Positions 23,199 through 31,518 of a stretch of DNA of 64,000 nt are shown piece after piece. The notes beneath the pieces are model-generated. The model was not told the origin of the DNA and searched no databases. It saw only the letters and a list, made by a program, of their open reading frames with translations. Every line of letters starts with the position of its first letter. Position 1 is the first letter of the stretch. The DNA is from Pseudarthrobacter sp. NS4 (lineage in GTDB: Bacteria > Actinomycetota > Actinomycetes > Actinomycetales > Micrococcaceae). Both the position numbers and the translations under genes were made by a program. The stretch is from contig NZ_CP103288.1 of assembly GCF_024758005.1 (NCBI RefSeq), positions 868,001-932,000 on the forward strand. Reading direction: 5' to 3'.

Positions 23199-24359
23199 TC
23201 AGCTGGCCAACCAGATGTCAGGACCAAAGACTTCGTAGTGGATACGGGTAGCCGGAATGCCGGCGTTGATGGCTTCACTGCGGATATTCTTCATAAAGGG
23301 CAGCGGGCCGCAGAGGTAGAGGGATGCATCGGCCAGGAGGTCCACTTCCCGCAGCGACATAAAGCCCTCCCTGGCTCCCGCCTCGGGCTTTTCCAGCCAT
23401 AGCTGAAGGTCGGCACCGTCGAGGCGTTCGACGTCGTCCGTCATCTGGCTGCGCAGCGCCCAGCTGTCCAGGGTGCTTTCCGCATGAAGTACCAGGACCT
23501 GCCGGTCCGTCCCGGTTTCGGCGAGTGAACGCAGGATGGATGCGGTGGGTGTGCAGCCGCTGCCGGCGGACGCCAGCACGATGGGACCGTCGCCGTCCTT
23601 GAGCGTGATCTCGCCGTACGGATTGGAAATCTCAAGGATGTCGCCCACCTGCACGTTGTGATGAAGCACGGGGGAGACCTCGCCGCCGTCGTCCAGCTTG
23701 GTGGTGAACGTGCGGCTGGTGCCGGCATCAGCGGACAGCGAGTACTGGCGTACCTGCCGCAGGCCTTCAGGCAGCACGACCTTGACGCTGATGTACTGCC
23801 CGGGGAGCGCGGGGGTCGCCGGGGTGTCATCCGCCGGTTCCAGGGTGAAGGTCATGGCACCCGTGCCGGCGGCGGTTTTCGCTGCCACCCGCCACGGCAT
23901 CCACATGCGGTCGTTGGCCTGGCTGGCGTAAAGCCCCTTCTCGATCTTGATCAGGGCATCGGCCATCAGCCAGTAAACCTCGGTCCAGGCTTCGGCAATT
24001 TCCGGGGTGATGACCTCCGCGAGGTCCTCTGCGATGGCGGCGAAAAGGTGCTCATAGACCACCTGGTACTGCGGCTCGGTAATGCCCAGGGAAGCGTGCT
24101 TGTGGGCGATCCGGGACAGTACGGCCTCTGGAAGTGTTCCCGGGTTGCTGACCAGGTGGCTCGCGAACGCCGCAATACTGCCGGCGAGGGCCTGCTGCTG
24201 GTTGCCCGAGCGTTGGTTGGAGCGGCTGAAGAGTCCATCCAGCAGTTCCGGGTGCGCTGCAAAAAGACGGGAGTAGAACTTGGGCGTGATCGCGCCGATC
24301 CGTGACCCGACCAGCGGCAGGGTGGCTTCAATGACGGGGCGGGACTTTTCCGAGAGCAT
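23199..24359 (-). CDS. hmp: Flavohemoprotein, nitric oxide dioxygenase
   Basis: A 386-residue cytoplasmic enzyme that oxidises NO to nitrate with O2 and NAD(P)H. The globin domain (about 1-137) includes FYSRLFAAHPELLDGLF and the proximal-heme region IAHKHASLGI. The FAD domain (about 150-255) has GQYISVKVVLP and the flavin motif RQYSLSA. The NAD domain (about 260-386) has LASAGSGCTPTASILRSL, YLCGPLPFM and the C-terminal YEVFGPD. The ATG at 24359 follows CAGGAGTCCGC. The open frame reaches 24416, but that extra part would overlap the operator. nsrR lies directly upstream, and a 29-base palindrome sits between the two genes. Confidence 0.95.
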   Translation of the reverse strand: MLSEKSRPVIEATLPLVGSRIGAITPKFYSRLFAAHPELLDGLFSRSNQRSGNQQQALAGSIAAFASHLVSNPGTLPEAVLSRIAHKHASLGITEPQYQVVYEHLFAAIAEDLAEVITPEIAEAWTEVYWLMADALIKIEKGLYASQANDRMWMPWRVAAKTAAGTGAMTFTLEPADDTPATPALPGQYISVKVVLPEGLRQVRQYSLSADAGTSRTFTTKLDDGGEVSPVLHHNVQVGDILEISNPYGEITLKDGDGPIVLASAGSGCTPTASILRSLAETGTDRQVLVLHAESTLDSWALRSQMTDDVERLDGADLQLWLEKPEAGAREGFMSLREVDLLADASLYLCGPLPFMKNIRSEAINAGIPATRIHYEVFGPDIWLAS

Positions 24360-24404
24360 GCGGACTCCTGAGATAGCGGCCGGGGCCTTCGTCCGGCCAT
24401 CTGC

Positions 24405-24433
24405 GAATACAGGCATTTGGAATGCTTGTATTC
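24405..24433. promoter_or_regulatory. NsrR-type operator of hmp
   Basis: GAATACAGGCATT and AATGCTTGTATTC form a 13+3+13 inverted repeat with a single mismatch, about 46 bases before the hmp start. Its core GCATT-TGG-AATGC matches the ATGCATTT half-site style known for NsrR. NO damage to the NsrR iron-sulfur cluster would relieve repression of hmp. Confidence 0.75.
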
Positions 24434-24518
24434 AGACCCCAATTTCTACAGCGTGTAGAAGATGGAATCAAATCGCGCGGAACGTTGCAGCAGCGGTTCA
24501 GCGTTGGGGGCGAACGGG

Positions 24519-24971
24519 TTACCGGAGGCCGGGGCGAAGGCCGATCATGTCAAAGACGGGTGCCATCTGGCGGGAGCCCGGAAGCTCCGCGATCAACACT
24601 GAATCGAGCTCCCGGTAGAACGCCTCCCGGGCCCGGGCCAGGGCGCCACGAAGTTTGCACTCGTCGATCAGCGGACAGTTGCCACTGGGTGCGACGCATT
24701 CTGCGGGATCGCTGCGGGTGTCGAGTTGCCGCAGGATCTGTCCCACCGTTGCCGTCCGGCCTGCGTGGCTCAGCCGGGAACCGCCTGTCCGGCCCCGGAC
24801 CACTTCGATCATGCCCAGGATCCGCAGCTTGGACATGGCCTTGCTGACGTGGTTGTAGGGGGTGCCCACCGCATCCGCGACGTTCTGCGTCGTCAGCAGC
24901 TCGTCGCCGGGAATGGCCGCAAGCACCATCAGTGCCCGCAGGCTGACGTCCGCGAACGCGTTGATCTTCAT
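24519..24971 (-). CDS. nsrR: Rrf2-family NO-sensing repressor NsrR
   Basis: A 150-residue Rrf2-type regulator. The N-terminal winged helix (about 1-70) reads VADAVGTPYNHVSKAMSKLR and RGRTGGSRLSHAG. Three cysteines follow in CVAPSGNCPLIDEC (about 92-105), the spacing that holds the [4Fe-4S] NO-sensing cluster. NsrR represses NO-detoxification genes, and its neighbour is hmp, with a matching palindrome between them. It is oriented the same way as hmp, 159 bases upstream, so hmp has its own regulated promoter. The unrelated gene upstream ends 14 bases before its start and may be cotranscribed with it. Confidence 0.9.
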   Translation of the reverse strand: MKINAFADVSLRALMVLAAIPGDELLTTQNVADAVGTPYNHVSKAMSKLRILGMIEVVRGRTGGSRLSHAGRTATVGQILRQLDTRSDPAECVAPSGNCPLIDECKLRGALARAREAFYRELDSVLIAELPGSRQMAPVFDMIGLRPGLR

Positions 24972-24985
24972 GCCGGGCCCGCGGT

Positions 24986-25483
24986 CTAGTCCACCCAGAT
25001 CACGGGTTCGCTGGTGTCTGCGCCCAGCTCCCCGAACTGCCAGGTCCGGGTGGCCGTATTGGCAGCGTAAGGCAGCACTGCTGCGAAGATTGACCCGTCA
25101 CGGTGTTCCGCTGCCACGTGAATGGCGTCAGAGTCGTCTTCCACCAGCAGGATGTCGCACACGACGGCGGCAGCGCGGAAGTCGTCCCGGTTCTGCCGGA
25201 GCAGCGCCTGCAGGTCGCTGATCATCGCGTCGGCGTCGAAGTCACCGTCCGTGCCCTCCGCTGCGTCGGCAGGGGAGACCGCCACGAGCCGCACCTCGCC
25301 GTCGTTTTGCACCGTCAGGGCAAAGGGCATGAAACCGCCGTTTCGCTGGAGTTGCTCCTGGGCGGCGCTGACGCCCGTGCCCAGGAGGTTTTCCAGGTCT
25401 GTTGCCGTGCTGTCCGGAACTGACTCCCGCCAGCTGGACTGTTCCTCCGCTGCTGGCCTGGTATGTTCTGCCATCCGGTTCAA
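24986..25483 (-). CDS. Hypothetical protein coupled to the phosphohexomutase gene
   Basis: An acidic 165-residue soluble protein. The N-terminal 30 residues are polar. A region resembling an alpha/beta domain follows (GFMPFALTVQNDGEVRLVAV, then FDADAMISDLQALLRQNRDD and AAAVVCDILLVEDDSDAIHV), ending in a Trp-rich EPVIWVD. The ATG overlaps the mutase stop by four bases, so it is translationally coupled; an internal ATG at 25474 is also possible. I do not recognise a characterised family. The partner enzyme suggests a role near sugar-phosphate metabolism, but nothing in the sequence proves it. Confidence 0.7.
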   Translation of the reverse strand: MNRMAEHTRPAAEEQSSWRESVPDSTATDLENLLGTGVSAAQEQLQRNGGFMPFALTVQNDGEVRLVAVSPADAAEGTDGDFDADAMISDLQALLRQNRDDFRAAAVVCDILLVEDDSDAIHVAAEHRDGSIFAAVLPYAANTATRTWQFGELGADTSEPVIWVD

Positions 25484-26898
25484 GCCCGAACGATCGACAG
25501 GACCCGGTCCCGGATGCGTTCCATGGTGCCGCGGTCCGTGGCTTCGGCGTTAAGCCGGAGGAAAGGTTCGGTGTTGGACGGGCGCAGGTTGAACCAGTAG
25601 CTGCCGTCGTTGGCCGTGAAGGTGCTGCCGTCCAGGCTGTCGATGGTGATGTCCTCATTGGCGAAATCCGCGCGTACCCGCTCGACGGCGGCGGGCTTGT
25701 CATCAACTTCCGAGTTGATTTCCCCGGAGCTGACGTAGGGCTCGTATTCGCGGGCCAGTTCGGACAGGGGGCCGTCCTGTTCGCCCAGGGCGGCCAGTAC
25801 GTGCATGGCGGCCAGCATGCCCGTGTCTGCATTCCAGAAATCGCGGAAGTAGAAGTGCGCTGAGTGTTCTCCACCGAAGACCGCGCCTTCCGCCGCCATA
25901 ACCGCCTTGATGAAGGAATGCCCCACACGGGTACGCACTGCGCGGCCGCCATCGTGCTCTACGAGTTCTGATACCGCGCGCGAGGTGAGGAGGTTGTGGA
26001 TGATCGTAGGAGTGGCTTCACCCTGGGCCTTCGCACGGGCAATCTCGCGGCGTGCCACCATGCCGGTAATGGCCGACGGCGAAACAGGCTGGCCCTTCTC
26101 GTCCACGACGAAACAACGGTCGGCGTCCCCGTCAAAAGCCAGGCCGATATCTGCGCCGTGCTCCAGCACTGCCGCCTGCAGGTCGCGGAGGTTCTCCGGT
26201 TCCAGCGGGTTGGCAGGGTGGTTGGGGAAGGACCCGTCCAGCTCGAAGTACAGGGGAATGATGTCCAGCGGCAGCTTGGGGAGCAGGGTGTCGCCCAGAA
26301 CCGCGGGGGTGGTGAGGCCGGCCATGCCGTTGCCTGCATCCACCACCACTTTCAATGGCCGGGAGCCAGACAGGTCCACCAGCTTCCGAAGGTACTCGGA
26401 ATAGTCCTTGAGCACGTCGCGGACACCGATCTGGCCGCGGCTGCCCGATGCGGGTATGGAGCCAGTGTTCAGGTACTGCTCGGCGAGGGCCTGGATATCC
26501 TTGAGGCCCGATTCGGAGGAGATGGGAACAGCACCGGCCTTGGACATCTTGATGCCGTTGTAGCCGGCTGGATTGTGACTGGCTGTGAAGGTGGCACCCG
26601 CGCGGTTGAGGAAACCACACGCGAAATAAAGCTCATCGGTGGAAATCAGGTCCAGCAGTTCCACGTTGGCGCCGCGGGTGGCTGCGCCATTGGCGAAGGC
26701 CTTGCTGAACTCGGGGGAGGAAGGACGCATGTCCCCGCCCACCAGGATGGTTTGGCCTTCGAGCTGCAGGACATCCACGAACGCGGCCCCCACGGCTTCG
26801 ACGATTTCGGCGGTGATGGACTCGCCCACGATGCCCCGGACGTCGTACGCCTTGAAGGATGCCGAAAGGTCAAAAGCCGTTGTCTGTTCGCTAGTCAC
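25480..26898 (-). CDS. manB: Phosphomannomutase / phosphoglucomutase
   Basis: A 472-residue alpha-D-phosphohexomutase. All four domains are visible: the phosphoserine loop TFTASHNPAGYNGIKMS (about residue 105), the Mg loop AFDGDADRCFVVD (about 255), the sugar loop FGGEHSAHFYFRD (about 340) and the phosphate loop RPSNTEPFLRL near the C-terminus. The enzyme interconverts hexose 1- and 6-phosphates, feeding cell-wall glycans and glycogen. The GTG at 26898 (TSEQTTAFDLSASFKAYDVR) is the natural start; the longer open frame upstream is antisense to the helicase gene region. Which hexose is preferred cannot be told. Confidence 0.93.
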   Translation of the reverse strand: MTSEQTTAFDLSASFKAYDVRGIVGESITAEIVEAVGAAFVDVLQLEGQTILVGGDMRPSSPEFSKAFANGAATRGANVELLDLISTDELYFACGFLNRAGATFTASHNPAGYNGIKMSKAGAVPISSESGLKDIQALAEQYLNTGSIPASGSRGQIGVRDVLKDYSEYLRKLVDLSGSRPLKVVVDAGNGMAGLTTPAVLGDTLLPKLPLDIIPLYFELDGSFPNHPANPLEPENLRDLQAAVLEHGADIGLAFDGDADRCFVVDEKGQPVSPSAITGMVARREIARAKAQGEATPTIIHNLLTSRAVSELVEHDGGRAVRTRVGHSFIKAVMAAEGAVFGGEHSAHFYFRDFWNADTGMLAAMHVLAALGEQDGPLSELAREYEPYVSSGEINSEVDDKPAAVERVRADFANEDITIDSLDGSTFTANDGSYWFNLRPSNTEPFLRLNAEATDRGTMERIRDRVLSIVRA

Positions 26899-27058
26899 GG
26901 GCTTTATCTTACGGTGAAGCCCGGGCTCGGCAATTGAGGGAGGGCTATGTTTGTGGATAAGCACATCCGGTGTGAAGGATTTCGGCTGGCCGGCTGTCAA
27001 TATCCACATGGCAGCCGCAGTGCTCCTGAGTGTCGGAGGTGGCTGGGATACTGAATCA

Positions 27059-29251
27059 ATGGTCGATAACCAGCACGCCACCGTACTTTCCGAACCAGCA
27101 GCCACTGACCTGCCTTCCTCGACAGCAACACACGCCCAGGCCCTCGACGTTCTTCGCGAGTTGGTGGGGCATCCTGAAGCAGGCTTCCACGAAGGGCAGT
27201 TTGAGGCCATCGAGGCACTGGTCGACGGCGGCCGGAGGGCGTTGGTGGTCCAGCGCACCGGCTGGGGGAAGTCGGCAGTCTATTTCGTGGCTTCCCTGCT
27301 GTTGCGGCGGCGCGGCGCCGGGCCCACGCTTATCGTTTCGCCACTCCTTGCCCTGATGCGGGACCAGGTGGCTGCCGCCGCCCGGGCAGGGGTGCGCGCC
27401 GTGGCCATCAACTCCGCCAACCAGCTGGAATGGGACAACGTCCGCGAACAGCTTGCCGCAGACCAGGTGGACGTCCTGCTGGTTTCGCCGGAACGGCTGA
27501 CCAACCCCTCCTTCCGTGAAAACCAGCTGCCCGAACTGATCCGCCGGACCGGACTGCTGGTGATTGACGAGGCCCACTGCATCTCTGACTGGGGCCATGA
27601 CTTCCGCCCCGACTACCGCAGGATCGCGGACCTGATCACCCAGTTGCCGGACACGGTCCCGGTGCTTGCCACCACTGCCACCGCGAACTCACGGGTGGTG
27701 CACGATATCGAAGAACAGCTTGGTGCCGGTGTCCTCACTATTCGAGGCGCCCTTGGCCGGGATTCGTTACGGCTTGGCGTCCTGTCCCTCCCGGACGCCA
27801 AACAGCGCCTGGGCTGGCTGCTGACGCATCTGGCTGACCTTCCAGGCAGCGGAATCATCTATACGTTGACGGTGTCTGCCGCAGAGGACACAGCCCGGCT
27901 CCTCGCGGAAGCGGGACATGAAGTGCTTGCCTACACCGGCCGCACCGACCCCGCGGACCGGGAACGCGCCGAGCAACTGCTGAAGGACAACCAGGTTAAG
28001 GCGCTGGTGGCCACCTCAGCCTTGGGAATGGGCTTCGATAAACCTGACCTGGGCTTTGTGGTCCACCTCGGCGCGCCGTCATCTCCGGTCGCCTACTACC
28101 AGCAGGTGGGCCGCGCAGGCCGTGGTGCCGCCAACGCCGATGTCCTGCTGCTGCCCGGCTCGGAGGACCGCGAAATATGGCAGTATTTCGCCACGGCATC
28201 CATGCCCTCCGAGGAGAAAGCCGCTGCTGTCCTCACCGCCCTGGGCGAGGCCGGCACTGCGCTCTCCACAGTTGCCCTGGAAGCCCGGGTTGACCTCCGC
28301 CGCACTCCGCTGGAACTGCTGCTGAAGGTCCTCTCGGTGGACGGCGCCGTCGAACGAGTCGGCGGTGGCTGGCGGTCCACGGGGCAGCCCTGGGTCTATG
28401 ATGCGGAGCGGTACGAACGGATCTCTGAAGCCCGCGTGGACGAGCAGGACTCCATGGTGATTTACCAGGACACGGCCGGCTGCCGGATGGAGTACATCAC
28501 GTCCGTGCTGGACGACGAGACAGCCCACCCCTGTGGGCGGTGCGACAACTGCGCCGGGCAGTGGTTCCCGGCGGATGTGGCAGCAGACGCCACAGCGGCG
28601 GCAAACCAGACGCTCAGCAGGGCAGGCGGTGTGCTCGAGGCGCGGCTGCAGTGGCCCAGCGGCATGGACCGGCTGGGCGTCCCGGTGAAGGGAAAGCTCA
28701 AGCCGGCGGAAGGCCTTGCGGAGGGCCGCGTCCTGGCCCGGCTGACCGATCTGGGGTGGGGTGGTGCCCTGCGTGAGCTGTTTGCTGCAGGCGCAGAGGA
28801 CAGGCCGGTTGACCCGGGCATGCTGCAGGCTTGCGTGCAGGTCCTGCGGGAATGGGGTACCGGTGACCCACGTACGCCGGGATGGAGCGGCGCGGGAAGG
28901 CCTGCCGCCATCGTCAGTGTCCCGTCACGGAGCAAGCCGCAGCTTGTTGGCTCCCTCGCCAGGGGGATCTCGGAGATTGGCCGCATTCCCTACCTTGGCG
29001 AGCTGCAGCTGGCGCATGGTGGCCCCACCGGAGCCCGTGGCGGCAACAGTGCCTATCGGTTGGCCGGAGTGTGGGACCGCCTGGTGGTTGGTCCGGAGCT
29101 GGAAGCGGCACTTGGCGGCATCCAGGGGCAAAGCGTGATGCTCATCGATGACCTGGCGGACAGCCGGTGGACCCTTACAGTCGCGGGCCGTGTCCTTCGG
29201 CAGGCCGGGGCGGGCGCTGTTCTTCCGCTGGTTCTAGCCCAGGCCGGCTGA
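27059..29251 (+). CDS. RecQ-like DNA helicase with C-terminal phosphoribosyltransferase-like domain
   Basis: A 730-residue fusion. The helicase core has a variant Walker A RTGWGKSAVYF (about 65), the DEAH box VIDEAHCISDWGHDFRPDY (about 168), TTATAN (motif III), ALGMGFDKPDL and the arginine-finger region QQVGRAGRG (about 350). A RecQ-type zinc module follows (CRMEY...CGRCDNC, about 480-500). The last 200 residues are not a HRDC domain. They end in SVMLIDDLADSRWTLTVAG and LRQAGAGAVLPLVLAQ, which matches the PRPP-binding loop and last strands of type I phosphoribosyltransferases (ComF-like). This architecture occurs in Actinobacteria; its job is not established. The ATG at 27059 is the likeliest start, although the purine-rich GGAGG is rather distant. 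Confidence 0.85.
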   Translation: MVDNQHATVLSEPAATDLPSSTATHAQALDVLRELVGHPEAGFHEGQFEAIEALVDGGRRALVVQRTGWGKSAVYFVASLLLRRRGAGPTLIVSPLLALMRDQVAAAARAGVRAVAINSANQLEWDNVREQLAADQVDVLLVSPERLTNPSFRENQLPELIRRTGLLVIDEAHCISDWGHDFRPDYRRIADLITQLPDTVPVLATTATANSRVVHDIEEQLGAGVLTIRGALGRDSLRLGVLSLPDAKQRLGWLLTHLADLPGSGIIYTLTVSAAEDTARLLAEAGHEVLAYTGRTDPADRERAEQLLKDNQVKALVATSALGMGFDKPDLGFVVHLGAPSSPVAYYQQVGRAGRGAANADVLLLPGSEDREIWQYFATASMPSEEKAAAVLTALGEAGTALSTVALEARVDLRRTPLELLLKVLSVDGAVERVGGGWRSTGQPWVYDAERYERISEARVDEQDSMVIYQDTAGCRMEYITSVLDDETAHPCGRCDNCAGQWFPADVAADATAAANQTLSRAGGVLEARLQWPSGMDRLGVPVKGKLKPAEGLAEGRVLARLTDLGWGGALRELFAAGAEDRPVDPGMLQACVQVLREWGTGDPRTPGWSGAGRPAAIVSVPSRSKPQLVGSLARGISEIGRIPYLGELQLAHGGPTGARGGNSAYRLAGVWDRLVVGPELEAALGGIQGQSVMLIDDLADSRWTLTVAGRVLRQAGAGAVLPLVLAQAG

Positions 29252-30686
29252 CTTCGGCCTGGCTGGGCCGGGGCCGGCTGACTTCGGCGCCCGCATGGCG
29301 CGGCAGGAAGAGGCTGTCCGCAGTGCTGGCGAGCATCAGTGCCGCCATGGCCAGGAACGCGCCGCGGAACGGCCCCGCAGGGTCCTGCGGGAAGGCGGCC
29401 AGCCCGTCGAAGATGCGGATCAGCAGGGCCGCCAGGGCAATGCCCGCGCCCGTGGCCAGGTGAACCAACGTAGCGGAGACTGTGTTCGCGGACGTCAACT
29501 GCGCCGGCACGATGTCCGCGTATTGCACGGAGGCGTAGGCAGAAAAGCCGATGGACCGGAAGGCTCCGCTGCAGACGAGCAGGGCGAACATCAAAGCCTG
29601 CGGAGTCCCAGGCGTCAGGAGGGAACAGAGGGCAAACGTTCCTGCCGACCCCAGGGACGCGAACACCAGCATGGCCTTGAACCCGAAGCGCCGGATCAAA
29701 GGCGTGGTGGCCGGCTTGATCCCGATGTTGCCGATGAAGACTGCTGCCACCATGATGCCGGCGTGGATTGGGGACCAGCCGAATCCAGCCTGGAACATCA
29801 GCGGCAGCAGGAAGGGGACCGAACTGATCGTGAGCCGGTACACGAAGCCGCCTGTAGCCATGGCACGGAAGGTCCGCGTGCGGAACACGTCCAGGTCGAA
29901 CAGGGGATTCCGGGCCCGGCGCATCCACAGCACGGCGGCTGCGAGTGAGGCCGCTCCTGATGCGGCGCTGATCCCGGCCCAGGGTGACTCCGGATGGGCG
30001 CTGGCCAGTTCAAGCCCCACAACCAGGGCGCCGACTCCCACGGTGGTAAGGAACAGCCCTGCCCAGTCGAGCCGGCGGCCCGCGTCTCCCGGGGAGTCCG
30101 GCACCAGCCGGAGCGCGGCAATGAATGCCGCCGCACCAAGGGGGAGGTTGATCAGGAAGATCCAGTGCCAGGACAGGTATGTGGTGAGTGCACCGCCCAC
30201 CAGCGGCGCCAGGACGGGGGCCAGGAGTCCCGGCCACACCAGGAAGGCCGTGGCGCGGAGAAGTTCTGATTTGGGCGTACCGCGGAGGACCACAAGGGTC
30301 CCGACCGGAACCATCATGGCTCCGCCGGCCCCCTGGACGATGCGGCTGAGGGTCAGCGCAGTAAGGTCCTCGCTCAGCGAACAGGCCAGGGACGCGGCCG
30401 TGAAGATTGCAATGGCAAGACAGAACACCCGGCGCGCCCCGAACCGTTCTGCCAGCCACCCGCTGATGGGGATGCCAACAGCCACGGTCAGCAGGTAGGC
30501 AGTCATGGTGATGTTCACGTCGGCTGCCGGGACCCCGAAGTCGGCAGAGATGTTCGGGATGGCGGTGGTGAGGACCGTGCCGTCCAGGAACTCCATAAAG
30601 AACGCTGCCGCCACCAGGAGCGCCAGGCGGGGGTTCCACTCTTGCCGGATGCCGTCCGATCCGGTGACGTGGGTGCTTGCTGCCAT
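29175..30686 (-). CDS. MFS drug:H+ antiporter-2 (DHA2, EmrB/QacA-type)
   Basis: A 503-residue transporter with 14 predicted helices. Helix 1 reads LALLVAAAFFMEFLDGTVLTTA, with the Asp of motif D1. Motif A follows helix 2 (SGWLAERFGARRVF), and motif C (GPGLLAPVLAPLVGGAL-like, written WPGLLAPVLAPLVGG) lies in helix 5. The C-terminal 45 residues are a charged, repetitive tail. The family exports lipophilic drugs and other toxic compounds using the proton gradient. The ATG at 30686 (MAASTHV) is chosen because the upstream open frame falls within the neighbouring tRNA terminator region. The 3' end overlaps the convergent helicase gene by 77 bases. Confidence 0.88.
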   Translation of the reverse strand: MAASTHVTGSDGIRQEWNPRLALLVAAAFFMEFLDGTVLTTAIPNISADFGVPAADVNITMTAYLLTVAVGIPISGWLAERFGARRVFCLAIAIFTAASLACSLSEDLTALTLSRIVQGAGGAMMVPVGTLVVLRGTPKSELLRATAFLVWPGLLAPVLAPLVGGALTTYLSWHWIFLINLPLGAAAFIAALRLVPDSPGDAGRRLDWAGLFLTTVGVGALVVGLELASAHPESPWAGISAASGAASLAAAVLWMRRARNPLFDLDVFRTRTFRAMATGGFVYRLTISSVPFLLPLMFQAGFGWSPIHAGIMVAAVFIGNIGIKPATTPLIRRFGFKAMLVFASLGSAGTFALCSLLTPGTPQALMFALLVCSGAFRSIGFSAYASVQYADIVPAQLTSANTVSATLVHLATGAGIALAALLIRIFDGLAAFPQDPAGPFRGAFLAMAALMLASTADSLFLPRHAGAEVSRPRPSQAEVSRPGLEPAEEQRPPRPAEGHGPRL

Positions 30687-30771
30687 GCGTTTATCGTGCC
30701 ACCGCAGCAGTGTCTCCGGGGTGCCCTGTCCGGTCTCCGGACGGACGCACGCCTGCCTCCGCAACGCAAAA

Positions 30772-30795
30772 GGCCCCGGTCCAGGGACCGGGGCC
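30772..30795 (-). terminator. Terminator of the tRNA-Ser(GCT) gene
   Basis: GGCCCCGGTC pairs perfectly with GACCGGGGCC around a four-base loop. On the minus strand it is followed by TTTTGCGTT. It lies seven bases beyond the tRNA 3' end. Confidence 0.85.
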
Positions 30796-30801
30796 AAACG
30801 C

Positions 30802-30889
30802 GGAGACGGGGGGATTTGAACCCCCGGTCGAGTTTAACCCCGACCCTTCATTAGCAGTGAAGTCCATTCGGCCGCTCTGGCACGTCTCC
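30802..30889 (-). tRNA. tRNA-Ser(GCT)
   Basis: An 88-nt class II tRNA: acceptor GGAGACG/CGTCTCC, D-arm AGAGCGGCCGAATGG, anticodon stem CTTCA/TGAAG around loop CTGCTAA, a long variable arm, and T-arm GGTTCAAATCC. The anticodon GCT reads AGU/AGC serine codons. It has the same tRNA-hairpin architecture as the other two serine tRNA genes in the window. Confidence 0.95.
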
Positions 30890-30990
30890 AATTGCTATTC
30901 CTAGCCCACCAAGGATACGCAGATCGGGGCATGCAGTGCAAAACGGCTGTCCGCCGGCTCCAAAGGGGCGCCGGCAGGAAGCCTGCAACA

Positions 30991-31518
30991 TCAGGAGGAA
31001 GTCTGCGGCGGGCGGACCATCCGGATTTCGCGGAGGTTCTCCCAGCTGGGAATCACGTCCTCGGCGCCGTCGGGTTCAAAGCCGAACCTGCGGTAGAAGC
31101 CAATCGCCCGGCCGTTGTCCGCAGCCACCCAGAGGCTCGCGGCCTCATTGCCGAGGGCGGCTTCCAGCAGCCGCCGTCCCAGGCCAAGCCCTTGATGCGA
31201 GGCCAACAAGTACAACCCCCACACCTCAAGGTCCGCCGATGGGGGCGGCGCCTCATGCCAGGACCAGGCAGCAGGCCCTGGGCGGACGCCGGCGAATCCT
31301 ACGATCGTTCCGCCGTCGCACGCGATCCACGCCGCGGCCGGCTCAGGCCGGTCCAGGAGTCCTCGCCACAGCGCCAGCCGGCCGGCGGGGTCCACTGCCT
31401 TCAGGAACGCGTCGGACAGCATGCCGCGGTAGGTTTCCCGCCAGCACTGGAGATGCACCTCGGCCAGCGGCTCCACGTCCCCAGCGATGGCCGGCCGCAC
31501 AGACAAACCTGCGGTCAC
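30991..31518 (-). CDS. GNAT-family N-acetyltransferase
   Basis: A 175-residue acetyltransferase. The acetyl-CoA loop is in LLASHQGLGLGRRLLEAAL (Q/RxxGxG/A motif, about residue 112). GFAGVRPGP forms strand 4, LWVAADNGRAIGFYRRFGF is the typical motif B helix, and the protein ends near RMVRPP. The substrate amine is unknown. The GTG at 31518 overlaps the stop codon of the prolyl oligopeptidase gene (GTGA), so the two are translationally coupled; the longer open frame to 31635 is only antisense noise. The coupling suggests joint use in peptide or amino-acid processing, which remains inference. Confidence 0.88.
   Translation of the reverse strand: MTAGLSVRPAIAGDVEPLAEVHLQCWRETYRGMLSDAFLKAVDPAGRLALWRGLLDRPEPAAAWIACDGGTIVGFAGVRPGPAAWSWHEAPPPSADLEVWGLYLLASHQGLGLGRRLLEAALGNEAASLWVAADNGRAIGFYRRFGFEPDGAEDVIPSWENLREIRMVRPPQTSS

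Noticed and set aside
22121-23278. A 385-residue minus-strand open frame within pckG
   Set aside because: It is antisense to a clearly functional pckG and has no recognisable protein text; a GC-bias shadow.
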